64,000 nucleotides of DNA. Origin: Xiphophorus maculatus (lineage: Eukaryota; Chordata; Actinopteri; Cyprinodontiformes; Poeciliidae). A model generated the notes under the pieces. The model made no database searches, was not told the origin of the DNA, and saw only the letters and a program-made list of their open reading frames with translations. The first letter of the stretch is position 1; each line of letters begins with the position of its first letter. Location: positions 3,750,560 to 3,814,559 of the forward strand of contig NC_036458.1 of NCBI RefSeq assembly GCF_002775205.1. Reading direction: 5' to 3'. Made by a program: the position numbers and the translations under genes. Shown in pieces: positions 1 through 12,560 of the stretch.

Positions 1-180
1 AGAATAAAGTTGCAAGCAAAAATCATAATAAAATGAGAATAAAGTCAAACTGTTATCCAAAATGGCATCATAAAATTCCATTTACTAGAATAAAGTTGTA
101 ACAAAGTGGTGATAAAGTCATACTAATATGAGAATAAAGTTGTAATATTACCAGAATATTTTTTTACAACTAGACACAAA
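1..180. repeat. AGAATAAAGT(C/T)(A/G)TAATATTACC low-complexity repeat
   Basis: Degenerate 20-25-bp units of AGAATAAAGTTGTAATATTACC. Related patches occur at 7497-7690, 22420-22500, 43975-44060 and 58195-58480. Confidence 0.7.
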
Positions 181-416
181 AAACTATGACAGTTAAAATG
201 TTTACTTGATTCTCAACATTTTGAGAAATTGGAAAAGTGTGGTGTGTATTTATTCTCAGCCTCTCTGAGGCAACACTACCTCTTAGTTGACTTCACTAAT
301 TTGGTTGCAGTGGGTTTTATTTACATTTTTTTAGCATAAAACTCCACAAGTTATAGTACCAATAAAAAGAGCAGCACTAACTGTTTACTGGACTCAACCT
401 GTGCAGTTTTACTCAC

Positions 417-2897
417 TTTGCAGCCAACAAGCTGCCGGTAGATGGCCTCCGCGTCCAGCAAGACGGTCTGCAGGTCCAGCTTCATCGTCAGCTCGTTAAT
501 ATGCTGCAAACCAGTCAGGAGACATAAGTCAAATTCAAGCATTTTTCAAGCATTTCAAAGATAAGTTTTCAAACTTTTCCAGCATCACTTTGGAGAGAAA
601 AACTTTAGAAAAGAACTTAAGAAGGCAGTTTTAATTCACTAATGTACATGAAATTGGAAATTGCAAGAAAATATCCAAAGTTTTGAGATGAACCTCAGAA
701 ATGATCCAGAAAAAGTTTGGACATAACGAAATTTCAAAAGTCTAAATTTGAAACTTTTTCTATAAAATTTCTGAAATTAATCTCAAAAGTTTTTTTGAGC
801 AAATTTTCAACTTTTAGAGCTCAGAAATGTCCTTGTTTTTTCTTGAAAATTTGTGAGATCAATCTCAAAATTTCAAATTTTTTATTGGAAATGTACTCCT
901 TTTTTTTTTCTTTAAATCAACAAGGGCCCAAATACACCATCATATTAAACAAAATATACAAACAAACAATCCAAACAAATTGTGTTAAAATTAAGGACCT
1001 TTCTGCTCAAATTAAATGATTAAACACGAGATATAAAGAAAGTCCCAAAGAAATCTCTAAAAAAATGTTCTGGCAAATTTTTTTCGCATTTAGTGAATAT
1101 AAATAATTTTGGGGATTCTAACTAACCTGAAACAAGAAAAGTTTATTATGATTTAACTTCAGACGTTGAGATTTTTCAACTGTAAATAACATTTTCAAAA
1201 TTTAGGCTATTAGATTGCACTTTATTTTTAAAGTTAATAATAACTTTATTATTAATAGAGTTAGAATATCAAACACTTTCAAGGACTTTATGCAGAAATC
1301 AAAAACCTAATTGAATCCAAGGATTTTCCAGGATTTCCAGCATGATACCCTGGAACATGTTACTACCATTAGAATATTAGTGATGGCGACGGCTGACCTT
1401 GAGGATGGTGTTGAAGTCGTGGTCGGAGCCGATCAGCTCCCCGCGCTGCGACTCGAGGATGGAGCAGGCGATCAGCAGGTGGAAGTTGTCACACGGGAGT
1501 CGAGTCCAGAGGACCTGGAGGAGAAAACGTGCAAACAGGAAGCAGTTTTAGCTTCTAATCTGGACTTTAATTGTCTGTGCAGCTCAGAGGTTCAGTTTTT
1601 AAAAATTTGTAGTGCCATGCTGATGTTCTTTGAAAATTGTTTTATCCACAGTTTATCTGTAGTTGTTTATTTTTTAGCAGCTATGAGGCACAGTGGGAAA
1701 GCCTTAAACTGCTGCTGCGGAAGCTACTCCAGTTGTTGCTAGGTACCCAAAGAATGAATGAGTTGCTAGGTAACCGAAGAATGAATGAGTTGCTAGGTAA
1801 CCGAAGAGTGCGTGAGTTAGTAGATTCCACCAACCTTGCTTACCTAGCTGTCAGCTAAAGCCTTTCCTCTGCCAACATCCCCCAGAATGCTTTGCAGTTC
1901 TGGATCGGAGTTCAGTGAAATTATTGAGTATTCTATTCTTTATCGATATTGATCATGTGTCTATCGTGATAGATATTGTTATTAATTTATTGTCTTAAGT
2001 TCCTGCATTAATAAACAACATTGTTTTGAGCTAAACCAAGGGTGTTCAAACTTCAATGTGGGATCTAGGGGCCTTTTGATTGATATTGTATGGTCCCCCA
2101 AACACAATTCAAAAACAAATTAAATAAATGACGAGAAAACTACTACTTTTAAATTACTATTTACTTACAGAAATTTTAGATGTAACACAAAGTGATCATA
2201 TTTTTCAAGCTTTGATTACTTTATTTATTTAATTAAAATAGTTAATGCTTAGTTTATTGTTGAGAATTCCCATTTTTGGTGAATTTAGTTCTTAAAAATT
2301 TTATTTCTTTAGCCCGTGAGTCCTTGTGAGTTGCTGACTTTGGCCCATGTTGCAAAACGTTTCGACACCCTGATCTATACCAAGCCAAAGCTGATGCAAG
2401 ATTTTAATGAAATGAAAAATTAAGCTAATTTTTGATTACTTGAAATATATTTTATCTGTTTGCGAAAGTCTCACCCTAAAATCTTTTTTTTAAAAAGTTT
2501 CCATCTGCATCAACTGTCTGTGAATACAACATTTCTGAATTGTTGTCTGGGGCCAAACAAAGTCATCCAGAGGGCTACAAATGACCCAGTTGTGCCGTAC
2601 TCTTTCCTATCCTGGATACGTGATGTCTGAAGACAACAAGCTGTATTCTTTTGCTCCCACTTCACACAATAAATCAGGCTACTACTATGAGAAAAATTAT
2701 AATATTTGGTTACGATCCAACACTCACCTCCCACAATGTGAGGATGTCTTCAAAAGAAAACTCCCTCTTGAACCAGATGAGCAGCCAGCGGAAACAGAAA
2801 CAAAGCGAGCCGCTGTCCTGTGAATCTGAGCGACAAAAATAAGATGTTCAAAGATCAAAACATGTTCAAAGTTTTAATAAATAATAAAGAAAACCAC

Positions 2898-2982
<85 letters not shown>

Positions 2983-5900
2983 CAGCAGCTGATATGCTCT
3001 TAAGTCTTATCAGCATAATTTGGGGCATTTATTGTAATACTGATAAATCAGAATGTTTACAACTTCTTTTCTATCTCTTTTAGGCAACTGCATGTCACTG
3101 CAAAGCAAACATAAAATACTGCCCTGCATCTAACCATATTTTTATATTAATTGATGCCATTATATTAATCATTATTAATTATCAATTATTAATCAAACAT
3201 CTAATAATCAACTACTACATGAGTAGCTAACTACCCAACGGGGCGATTCTAAAGATAGAGCACAGCAGCGCCACTTACTACTAAATCTATATTTTTATTT
3301 TTAGTTATTCTTTTTCAAATCACCTTTGGGTAGGTGTAAATTAGAAATTTACTATACATTTTTTTATATTGAATATTAAATTTTGTTTAAAACCGTTGGC
3401 CTCAACCAACGGTTACCGTGGAGACCGGCTAGCGCTAGCCGGTCTCCACGGTAACGAACAGTTGGTGGAGGCAAGCTAGCAGCAGAAGGTAAGGAGATTA
3501 TTTGCTCTCGAAAACATGGCAGAGAAAAGAAAGAAAACATCTAATTATCACAGTTAATACGAGGAAGAATTTGTTTAATCACTTTGAATTTATTCCTGTG
3601 CGTGTCTCATTTGCGTGGCGACGGCAAAGCAACGCAATATTTAAAGACATTTTCAAACATGTCACACATCAAGCTACCATGCTAACTACCCATCGGGAAG
3701 CGCAATACGAGCCGGAAGTTAAAGGCAGTTTTGAGCAAGTCTGTTTTTTTAGTCTTCTGAATTCAGTAAGTGTTAAAGTAAAAATCTGAAAGTTGATTGT
3801 ATGCTACGTTATTGATCATATTTGCAAAAATGGTGCACGTAATGTTGTAAAATTTATCATTTGCAAATGTAAATACTTGCAGAGATTTGTATAAAGTGTT
3901 GCATATTGATATTTATTGTGATGAATAATTAACATGACCTATGTTTCTGCGTAGATGAATATCATTAATCAGTAATAATATATTATCAAAAGTAAATTAA
4001 GCAAATTTGTTATTTCATACATGTGTCGTTAACTGCTAGGTTTTTGCATTAAGTGGTACCCAAGGAGTGTTTCTAAGTTTCTAAAAGATCTGTGATCTCT
4101 GCTGTCATGGAACCAATCATAGAAAACATGATATAAATTACAGTTTTTAGTTTTCAAAAAAACTAAAAATTCTTTAAATAAATAATTCACAATAAATGTC
4201 TGTCACCAATAGATATAACAAAAGTAGGTTTTCATCTTTTTCACAGAATAATTACACTGCATTTCCACAACAGAATGTATCAGTAATATTTTTTACTCCA
4301 TTATGTTTAAATTATCTTCTTGTATAACTCTGCACAAATGTCAACACTCCACAAAGTCAATGTATTTGTCTTCTTTTTGTAAAAGTTTAAGTAAAATAGT
4401 TGTTCTTTAAATATGACAACAAATTCCCATATTAGATATTTACCAAAAGCTAAATGTTGAGTTAGCTTTTGAAAAAAAGCTAACAACATTTGGGGCTCTA
4501 GGTAAGTTTTATTAACTCAACTGAAGGTAAAAATGGTTCTTTGGGTCGTAAAGGTTGCAGACCACTGGTTTGATAGTATTGTCTGCTTTCTTCCTTTTTT
4601 TTTTTACCTACTTTATCCCAAATATTTGCATTTACCCCAGGACTGACCGGAGCTCATTGTCCTACCAGACTGCCCAGTTTGACTAGAAGAATGGCAGCAG
4701 AACTAACCCAGGAAGTCGCACAGCTCTGGGTCCAGAGCCTTCAGAAGAATGCTGAGCTGAAGGAGCTGCTGCTTCATGGCCTCCTGCGACTCCTCAAAGT
4801 TCTGGTGCTACAAAAACACAACGAGCAAAAAGATGTAAGAATGTACTTTCCAAACACACGGCAAACTCAACAACAGCATGGAAGGCATAATGGAAGCCTA
4901 TTGGTAGAAAATGTCAATAAAACCAAATGAATATTTCAAATCAAAAACATTTTGTGGTGAAATTGAGAAGAAAAGGGAAAGTTCTCAACTTACCACCAGG
5001 TCCATGAAGCCAGTCAGGCACCAGAAGGACTCCACCTCGTTCTGAGTGACAAAGAGAATCGGAGCGAGGAGGTCGCTCATCCCCTGGACATAACCTGGAT
5101 CATGAACAAAGTGTCACCATCAATAGTAATAATAACTAGAAAATTTCTGAAGAAACTTAAAAGGGTCCCGGCAAAGTGTGTGTATCTGTTGGACCCGAAT
5201 CAGGCGTTCTGATGCTGAAAATTAGCAACGATGCCAACATTAGCTAAAAGGCTGTTAGTAGCAAATTATCATGTTGACTAATATTGACCAACTCGGTACA
5301 CAAACTGTTGTTTTATATGGTAAAATTAGCTTAAATGCTAAGGTTAGCTTAAATTCTGTTACTGTTACAATGACCTACTTGATGCAGTATGCTAAACACA
5401 GTCAAGACAGCAAAAATGTGCAAAAATGGGTTTTCTTTAGCTGTAAGGCTAATGTTAGCACTGTACATGTTACCACTAGCATGTACAGCGACCAGCATGA
5501 TGACAGTACCAGTATCATGTGGGGGATCGCTACCATGTTGACAAACATTGACCAACTCCATTAGCTTAAATATTATGGTTAGCTTAGATGCTGTCAACAG
5601 GATGTGGGGTATTACTTACATGTTGAAATAAGACAAAACTAACTTACAAGTAACTTTTCAGCAAAATATAACAGCTTGTTTTAGGTAAATAATTCCTTAA
5701 TATTGATTTATAAAGTGCTACCTCCACAGGCAAATTATTTCACTTAAAACATTTTTCCTGTTTTACAAATGAAATAATTTGCCAGTGGAATGAGTACTTT
5801 TTATCAATATTAAGGAAATATCGGCTTAAAACAAGCTTTGATATCTTGCCATAAGTTACTTGTAAGTTAGTTTTGTGTTATTTCAGGTGCACTAAGATAT

Positions 5901-8900
5901 TTGCACAAGAAACTAGCTAAAAAACACTTTGTAAGATTTTATGTTTTTGAAGTGTAAGGGGATTGGACAAAACTCTGTGGAGTTGCACTGATTGGTCAGA
6001 AAAAAAGGTTGCAATGTTGCATTAATAGTTACAACATCGCAGCTTCCTGGAGGGATTACACAGCAGCAAATCTACAGCAGAATGACTGAAAAAGTAAAGA
6101 ATCAAGGTGATGCAATGGCCTAGTCAATGCATCACCAAAATTTCTTCATTCCTCTCCAATGGAATGAAGTCTTCCATTCTGACTTCATTGGTCAGAATGA
6201 AGGAGTTTGTCCCCTCAGAAGGTAAAATGCGATCCGTTCTTTCATAAAAACACACCGAGATCGAAGTTGTACATGCAGTACGTCATCAGAACGTCGTGGA
6301 GCAGAGTCAGGCCCGGGTTGTCGTTGCCGGAGAAGAATGTGTTGTTCCTGTCCGTCCTGTTGACGTCCCGCTCTGTGGAGGACAGCAGGACAAAGGATCA
6401 GGAATCTGCTGCAGGGCTCACACAACAAAACAAAGAGATGTTTTGTTATTTGGTGACCTATCAGGCTCCTGTAGCCTCTGAGGAGGGAGTTCCTCATCTC
6501 CTGCTCTTCACTCACAGACTTCCACTGCACCTTCATCCTGAAGTACTCGTCCCTGCAAATGAGACGAAAGACGTCTTGGCCAACAGTCTGAAACGATTAA
6601 TTACGATAGACCTAGAACTGCAGCTAACAATTATTTTAATGGTTGATTGAATATTTTCGATTACTAAATTGGTTGACAGTTATTTCAATAATAGATTAAT
6701 CATGATTAATTAATTAATCGTTTCATTATTCTTGATTAATTGATCAATCAGATCAAAAATAGCACATTTGCATATATTTCATTCCAGCCTTTTTTATGTA
6801 ATATAAATAAAACAAAAATGCAAATAAAGTATTGTTTAGCTGCAGACGCATCCTTTGCTACAAATGATCAGTTATTCACTAAAGGAATGCTGTCATTGCA
6901 TTTTAAACAATAAAATGTTATTTTTCTTATTTAAGAAAGAAATTTAATTGTTGATGTACGTCTTTTAATATTGTATAAGAAGGCTTAAATGAAAAATCTG
7001 CAGAATGTCCCAATTTTATTTATTCGATTAATCATCAGAATAATTGATTAATCATTAGTTGAGAGCACTAACGTTTTGACTCGAAGAATTTCCTCTCTTT
7101 CCTTTGAGGTGCTCTTCCATGGATAAAAACCAAGGAGGAACTTCCACACTTCTTTCCTGAGGTTTGGAGCGATGCCCTGCAAGGTTTATGAACATTTAGC
7201 TCCAGTAATGTTCCAAATGAACTGCGTTTTTTTACTCTTTGTCCCATCGTACCCCTCTGAACACCAGGTCTTTGACTTTCTCTGGGTCGTTCACCCGGCC
7301 TTCAGAGTCCAGGAACTCCTCCCACTGGACCAGAGCTCGTCCTCGAGTAACTTCTGGCCTGGGACCGAGCTCCACGCCCTGCAAGGGGACAGGCAGCCAC
7401 AAACACCAGCAGCTCAGACCTGTTCATGTCTGAGTCGCAAAAACACAGAATCTACCAAGTAATTTCTTTTGCAAATATCTTAGTATACTTAGTATGCTAT
7501 TAGAATAAAGTTGTAAAATTATGAGAATGAAATCATAAGAGAATAAGGCATAGGACTTTGAGAATAAAGTCGAAATAATATGCTAATAAAGTCAGAATTT
7601 GTTGAGAAAAAAGTCAGAAAAGTTTGAAAAAAGAAAAGTCATAATATTACCAGAATAAAGTAAAAAAGAAAAATAACATGAGAATAAAATCAGTATCAAT
7701 TTTAAGGAAATTGAATTTCCTTAAAAAAAAAATTCTTAAAATTAGCAGTTTATTTAATTTTTTCCCATGTTATAAGTGAAATAATATAGAAGTGTATCTA
7801 GAACTTTTTCATTATTTTCAGGGAATTATTGACTTACATAAAGCTGCTTATTTACTTATTTCAAGTGTACCCAGATATTTGCACTAGAAGCTAGACCAAA
7901 AACACTTGGTAAGACTTTGTCTGTTTGCAGTGTGCCGTGTTGCTTTAGCGTCTTTTTCTTACACAGGTGATGAGCTCAAACCCGGGTTCGTCATCAGGCT
8001 GTGACGGCAGACCCGGATTCTGACCACTCCGCGACACAGCGGCATCTGGTGGCCGGAGGGCGGCGCGGAAGAAGTTGGTGACCTTGGAGAATCCCCCAAA
8101 CGTAGTGGCGTACGGGTCGTGGATGAACCTCTGCTCCAGTGGGAGAAACAAAACGTTATTGAAAAACACAAAACGTTTGCCAAACTCAAGACGTTGGGAG
8201 ATGATCCTGAAAGTACCGTGACGATATCGGAGCCATCATCCAGGATGTGCAGTTTGTCGAAAGATGGACCAAAATCAGCTGAAGACGAATCGCGTGGGTA
8301 GACGAGAAAGAGGCGTCCATCAACAGGCGACCTGATGATGAAACATAAACCATCGGTATTACAAGTCGTCGTGGCAGAAAGTACGACCACTGCTCTCTGG
8401 TTTCCCTCTTATTAGGAGGGTGCACTGATTTATCAACCCCAAAGTCCTTAACTTTGGGAGATGAGTGAACGGCCGATACTTACATGAGAAGCTGATCTTA
8501 TCTACCTCAACAAAAGTCTAAAATTCAACCACAGAAGAGCAAAATCCACCTCTTTTGCTCTCCCGTGAGAAAAGTTTGACTGACAGAACAGACCACCAGG
8601 TCATGTCTGCACATTTACAGTTATCAATAATCACCCTACTGTTGCCAACTCAGTGACTTTCTATATTTAGAGACGTTTCAGACAAAAAGCTGTAGCGCTG
8701 CAGTGTATCATCACCGTTCTTCTTTTGAGCATGCAGAAGTCTGATTACGGTCAAATTTAGTCAGTGATAAAACGACAACACACAACGACGCAAAACATCT
8801 CCAAACAAACAGGAAGAGGAAATAAAATCACCATCCTACTGGGCGATCTCTGAGGAGAAGCTTGACCCAGAACTCTGCGTGACGATAACAGGCGGAGCAA

Positions 8901-11900
8901 AAAGGTACGACGGAGTATTAAGGACATTGTAGATAGAAAAAAGAAAGAAAGAGTAAACTTCCACCAAAAAAAGACATTTTTATATTCATCTCAGAAACGT
9001 CTAGAGAAAAAAAATTTAATTTCTAAGTTTGAAAAGTCAAAAATTTGCTAGAAAAAACTAAGACATTTTGAGATGAATCTCAGAAATTATATAGAAAAAG
9101 GATGGAAATTTCTGGTTTAAAAAAATCTAAACATTTACTAGAATAACTCAGGAATCTTGAAATGAAACTAAGACATTTTCCAAAAAAGAAAATTTTTAGT
9201 TTGAAAAGTCAAAATGTTTAACATTTTTGACTTTCGAAATTCAGAAATTTCCAAGTGTTTTTTTCTCAAAGATTTCTGAAATTATTCTGTGTAAATGTGC
9301 TCCTTTTTTCTATCTACCATGAAAAACCAGACGTTTGACAGCAGGGGTGCTGATAATCACGATGCCGGTGATTTGTTTAACTCTGTGCTGGCCACACTCA
9401 CTGGTCCAGGACGATGTAACGGTGGAGAGCCCGCAGAAGTTCCCTGGTTCCACCTCTGTGGAAGTGCAGAGGGGGAAGCGGGTGTCCTCCTCTGCTGGTC
9501 AGCACCATGAAGTTCCGACCCAAAGAGAAGCGGGCCCTCCGGAGGGAGTACAGCTCCGACAGAGGCAGGGAGAACGCCCACTGACCTGTGGGATAAAATT
9601 CAAATTCAGAAACACTTTATTAATACCAAATGGAAATTAGATGTTGTTGTAACTCATTAATTTAGATTCTTTAAAGAGTTATTGAAGATCATGATGGCTA
9701 TCGGCAGGAAAAATCTTCTGCAACAGTCTGTACTGCACTGAATCTGAAGAAGCCTCTGACTGAAGATGCTCTGCCTTCCTAAGACAGTCCCATGAAGGGG
9801 ATGGTCAGGGTTGTCCATAATTTTCTTGATCCTAGGAAGAATCCTTATTTGCATTATCATCTCCAGAGGTTCCCCAGAACAGAACCAGCCTTCTTTATCA
9901 GGCTGCTGAGCCTTGTTAGGTCTCTGCCTCTGATGCTGCTGCCCCAACAGACAGCGGCAGAAAAGATGGCGCTCCCAACAGACTTGTAGAAGATATGCAG
10001 CGTCTTGCTGCAAGCAACCTTGAAGGATCTTAGCTTAAAAACCCAGGCTTTTAAGAAACTGGCTGCTTATCAATTAATCATTGTTCGATCAATGACACCA
10101 ATCAGATTTAATTTAATCTATTAATCTATAGCTCGCATCCGTAGCTATGACTGTAGGAGGCAGGAAGTAAAACCTGAGTCTTTCATGGGGGCGTGCTCGC
10201 GATCCTTCTTCACGGTGCTGATCACCGCCCAGTCAGGCTCGTACCCAGGGTCAAAGTTCGTGTCCTCCTCACCTCCCTCGCCATCCTGATTAGAAACAGA
10301 CAAATTAATGAGAATTAGAACAAATACAAAATTTTTTTAGATTTTTCGCAGGCAGTCAGTTGACCTTTTTGCTGTAGAGGACTGCAGGCGCACTGCGACC
10401 ATCATCCTCCAGGGGGCTCCACTCTAAAGCAGGCTGTCCGGCCTGCAGAACATAAAACCATCAGTTCACCCTGCGCGTTACTGGATTCTTGTTTATCTCT
10501 CAGCAGATCTGCCTACCCGTTCCACAATGCGAATAAATCCCGGTATGCTGGTTTCCTGGATGCTCCTCTTGGCGTTTATGTGGAGGTACACGCCCTCTTT
10601 CTCAAATATCAGCTGAGAAGAAAAGAAATCCTCGGTTAAACTTCTACAGTGAGCTAACGCTGACACTGACTGGACAAAAGTGTGGAAATAAATTGGTTTT
10701 AAACTGTCTAATATGGTGAAAATGCATGAGATTAAACAAAGTCTAATATGACCTTTGTGTTTTTGACCAAAACGGAGAAATAACCTGATTATTCCAACAA
10801 GTGACACTGCTGGGAAACAATGAACTAATCACAGATAATGATTACGGCACGATGGCTTCATCTTCTTTTTTCCAAAGCCCACCAACACATTATTGTTGAC
10901 AATTATCATTCATTTTAAAAGTTTTTCCATCTTTAATGCACCATAACTGAACTTTTGACAAAATGTGTTCATTTTACACCTTTCTTACCTGTATTTTAAC
11001 ATCCTGTATGCTTTCCTCAGTCACTTTCTGTGCCTCGAAGTGACGCTAAGCCCTTTTGTTTGTCTTATGAATCATACTGTATAAATACGGTTTGATATCA
11101 AACCTTTTCAGCCAAAAACATTTTTTAAAAAGCAATCTTAAAGCACCTTTGATGTCACCTTTGAGTTCATGGCTTCCATGTATTTCAATGAGTCTAATTA
11201 ACTTTAAATAATGTGTTTATGCTGGAGTTTTTGTTTTGTGATTGCTGATTTGTATTCATTAGTTATAGCCATGAACTAATGAGTAGTAGTCCTTTTGGAT
11301 TACAATACAAAAAGGTGTAAAAAATACCCAAAGGAAAGAACTGGCAGCATCATGCAGCGGGATTAATTTTTTCAGATTTTAATTTGAAATTGAAGAGCTT
11401 TAGAAGACGTTTGCAGGGAAATTTTGCTAAGCAAAGCTGATAAGAAGTCTGATGAATAAAATTTAAGTGAGTGACATTTATATTTAGTGCCAATTAACAC
11501 CAAATGTCACCATAAGGTACGTTGCCAGAAAAAACAGTTAAATATATAGAAATGTGATACAAATTAATTGTTTTAAGGTTAAGATTACTGCACCTTTTTT
11601 TATTTCCATTTATTTTTTTATGAAGTTGTTTGCGTGTTTGTTGGATAAATTACAGAGAATGTGAGTAACATTTTTTATCATGCTCAGTCTTTACAGTACA
11701 GAAACCTGATTTTTTTTTACATAATTAAATAAATTTAACTTTCAACATCTTAACGTGTCAAACTCCAGTCCTCAAGGGCCGCTGTCCTACAGTTTTTAGA
11801 TGTGCCACAGGTACAAAACAGTGGAATGAAATGGCTTAATTGCTTCCTTCTTGTGTAGATCAGATCTCCAGAGCCTTAATGACCTAATTATTCTATTCAG

Positions 11901-12488
11901 GTGTGGTGCAGCACCGGCACATCTAAAAGTTGCAGGGCAGTGGGCCTCCAGGACTGGAGTTTGACATATAGGACATGAGACATATAGGACATATGGAGAA
12001 AATGGACATTCTCCATATGTCCATTCTACATATGGAGAATGTCCATTTTCCATATGGAGAATGGACATTTCTCCATTCTACATATGGAGAATGTCCATTT
12101 TCTTGATTTGAAATGAGAAAGGTATGTCACATGATTACGGTGACTCATCTGTCAGATCAAAATCCCAACACGTTCAAGAAAAACTTACTTAGACTTTACC
12201 AGTTTTTACCCAGCTTTCTACACAGCACGCTTTACTATCTATAAGATGAATCACATCGTTATGGTGGATCTACGGGACAGGTTTCCATTTTTTATTTAAA
12301 GCCCATTGCCAAAGATGAAGCAGATAGTGTCCTGGATTGCTGTTCCAACGTTACCGAGCTGGTGTGCTAACCTTAAACCTCAACAGTAGCTTTGTGTTAG
12401 CAAGATGAATTGGTAGAGAACCTATAAAAAATTAAATGTTAAAGAAAAACGAAAAAAATACCTTGTAATCTTCCACGTTTTCCCCCAT
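417..12488 (-). CDS. tbc1d17: TBC1 domain family member 17, Rab GAP (3' end outside window)
   Basis: Sixteen exons read on the minus strand: 12488-12462, 10612-10517, 10442-10365, 10285-10174, 9585-9402, 8331-8217, 8130-7963, 7378-7253, 7176-7073, 6552-6458, 6372-6256, 5094-4994, 4807-4708, 2825-2728, 1514-1398, 503-417. All have GT/AG borders and phases that join into 575 uninterrupted codons; human TBC1D17 is about 648 aa. The start is MGENVEDYK. Residues about 1-200 are the N-terminal DUF3548-type region (GVYLH, FDPGYEPDW). The Rab-GAP TBC domain runs from about 290. The arginine-finger motif IxxDxxR is I368-D371-R374 and the glutamine-finger YVQG is 409-412. The track ends after HINELTMKL...LVGCK with a good GTGAGT donor at 416, so the proline-rich C-terminus lies left of base 1. 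HINELTMKL favours TBC1D17 over its paralogue TBC1D15. Known role of the family: inactivating Rabs on endosomal, recycling and autophagy membranes. Confidence 0.94.
1655..1860. mobile_element. repeat carrying tandem GTTGCTAGGTAAC units
   Basis: GTTGCTAGGTA(A)CC(G/C)AAAGAATGAATGA-type units occur three times at 29-bp spacing (about 1735-1815), preceded by CTTAAACTGCTGCTGCGGAAG. It is the inverse orientation of the elements at 29455 and 57245. It lies in the tbc1d17 intron before exon 15. Confidence 0.75.
2039..2373. mobile_element. GGGTGTTCAAAC-type MITE, probably hAT
   Basis: The left end AGGGTGTTCAAACTTC is inverted at the right as AACGTTTCGACACCCTGAT. The adjoining octamers CTAAACCA and CTATACCA match at 7 of 8 bases, suggesting a target duplication of hAT length. 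Confidence 0.55.
2902..2979. repeat. (TA)n microsatellite
   Basis: About 39 uninterrupted TA units. It lies in the tbc1d17 intron between exons 13 and 14. Confidence 0.97.
3412..3455. repeat. 44-bp perfect palindrome
   Basis: The 22-base arm GTTACCGTGGAGACCGGCTA+GC is followed with no spacer by its exact reverse complement; the centre falls between 3433 and 3434. A second hairpin (AACCGTTGG...CCAACGGTT, 3391-3414) touches its left side, and a diverged inverse of that (GTTGGTGGAGGCAA) lies on the right. Confidence 0.97.
3516..3780 (+). pseudogene. decayed BED-type zinc-finger/hAT transposase-related fragment
   Basis: From ATG at 3516 the frame reads MAEKRKKTSNYHS, then YEEEFV, then CACLICVATAKQRNI, RHFQTCHTSSYHANYPSGSAI, interrupted by several stops. 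A frame change gives RKLKAVLSKS. The order K-rich start, C-x2-C, RHF-x2-CH and K(V)KxLxxxL matches the N-terminal BED finger of hAT-derived SCAND3/GTF2IRD2-like proteins. It is clearly broken, and nothing downstream of the finger is recognisable. Confidence 0.6.
5627..5965. mobile_element. CACTGCAAAAACAC-type palindromic MITE (ends eroded)
   Basis: The inner arms AAATAATTCCTTAATATTGAT and ATCAATATTAAGGAAATA, and GACAAAACTAACTTACAAGTAA / TTACTTGTAAGTTAGTTTTG, form a long inverted repeat. Confidence 0.7.
6590..7072. mobile_element. TTAATCGATTAATC-type MITE copy
   Basis: The left edge reads ATTAATTACGATAGACC...ATAGATTAATCATGATTAATTAATTAATCG and the right edge ATTCGATTAATCATCAGAATAATTGATTAATC. 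The right end touches tbc1d17 exon 9, whose donor is at 7072. Confidence 0.6.
7690..7940. mobile_element. CACTGCAAAAACAC-type MITE fragment
   Basis: The right half has family phrases (TTATTTCAAGTGTACCCAGATATTTGCACTAGAAGCTAGACC, ACACTTGGTAAGACTTTG). It lies in the tbc1d17 intron after exon 7. Confidence 0.55.
9597..10013 (-). mobile_element. LINE 3' end with C-terminal ORF2 remnant
   Basis: On the minus strand a frame reads MDNPDHPLHG, STDCCRRFFLPIAIMIFNNS, matching the DPxHPLH...CRTxRxRxSFFPxAIxLxN ending of several fish non-LTR retrotransposons. A 3' tail GTTGTTGTAACTCATTAA...TTTATTAATACCAAATGG follows. It is truncated at its 5' side and lies in tbc1d17 intron 4. Confidence 0.65.
11751..11970. 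mobile_element. hAT-type MITE, older sister of 19699-19923
   Basis: GTGTCAAACTCCAGTCCTCAAGGGCCGCTGTCCT on the left and GCCTCCAGGACTGGAGTTTGACA on the right are the family arms. The outermost bases have decayed and no target duplication is evident. It sits in tbc1d17 intron 1. Confidence 0.8.
11965..12105. repeat. CATATGGAGAATGTCCATT inverted/tandem cluster
   Basis: CATATGGAGAATG and its reverse complement CATTCTCCATATG alternate about seven times over 140 bp, beginning exactly where the hAT MITE ends. The cluster can fold into several long hairpins. Confidence 0.85.
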
Positions 12489-12560
12489 TTTCTCGTCGCC
12501 TGAGTCCCTTCGCTTCTTCCAAAACAAACGTGACGTCACACTTCCTGTTCATGGAACGTC
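12489..12560 (-). promoter_or_regulatory. tbc1d17: tbc1d17 core promoter with CRE and ETS motifs
   Basis: Just upstream of the tbc1d17 start codon, a perfect CRE palindrome TGACGTCA sits at 12531-12538. Read on the gene strand, an ETS-type AGGAAGTG lies directly beside it (about 12539-12546). This ETS+CRE pairing is common in TATA-less housekeeping promoters. No TATA box is visible. The transcription start is inferred to lie between the CRE and base 12488, giving a very short 5' UTR. Confidence 0.6.

Noticed and set aside
2820..3083. 87-codon frame with long Ile-Tyr run
   Set aside because: Translation of the (TA)n microsatellite.
4799..4807. Alternative acceptor six bases downstream in tbc1d17 exon 13 (CAG before AACTTTGAGG)
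   Set aside because: Using TAG before CACCAG keeps phase and gives VHQNFEES, matching the family spacing; the second AG would delete two residues.
6207..6650. 147-codon plus-strand frame
   Set aside because: Antisense shadow of tbc1d17 exons 10 and 11; the minus strand carries the conserved TBC motifs and splice sites.
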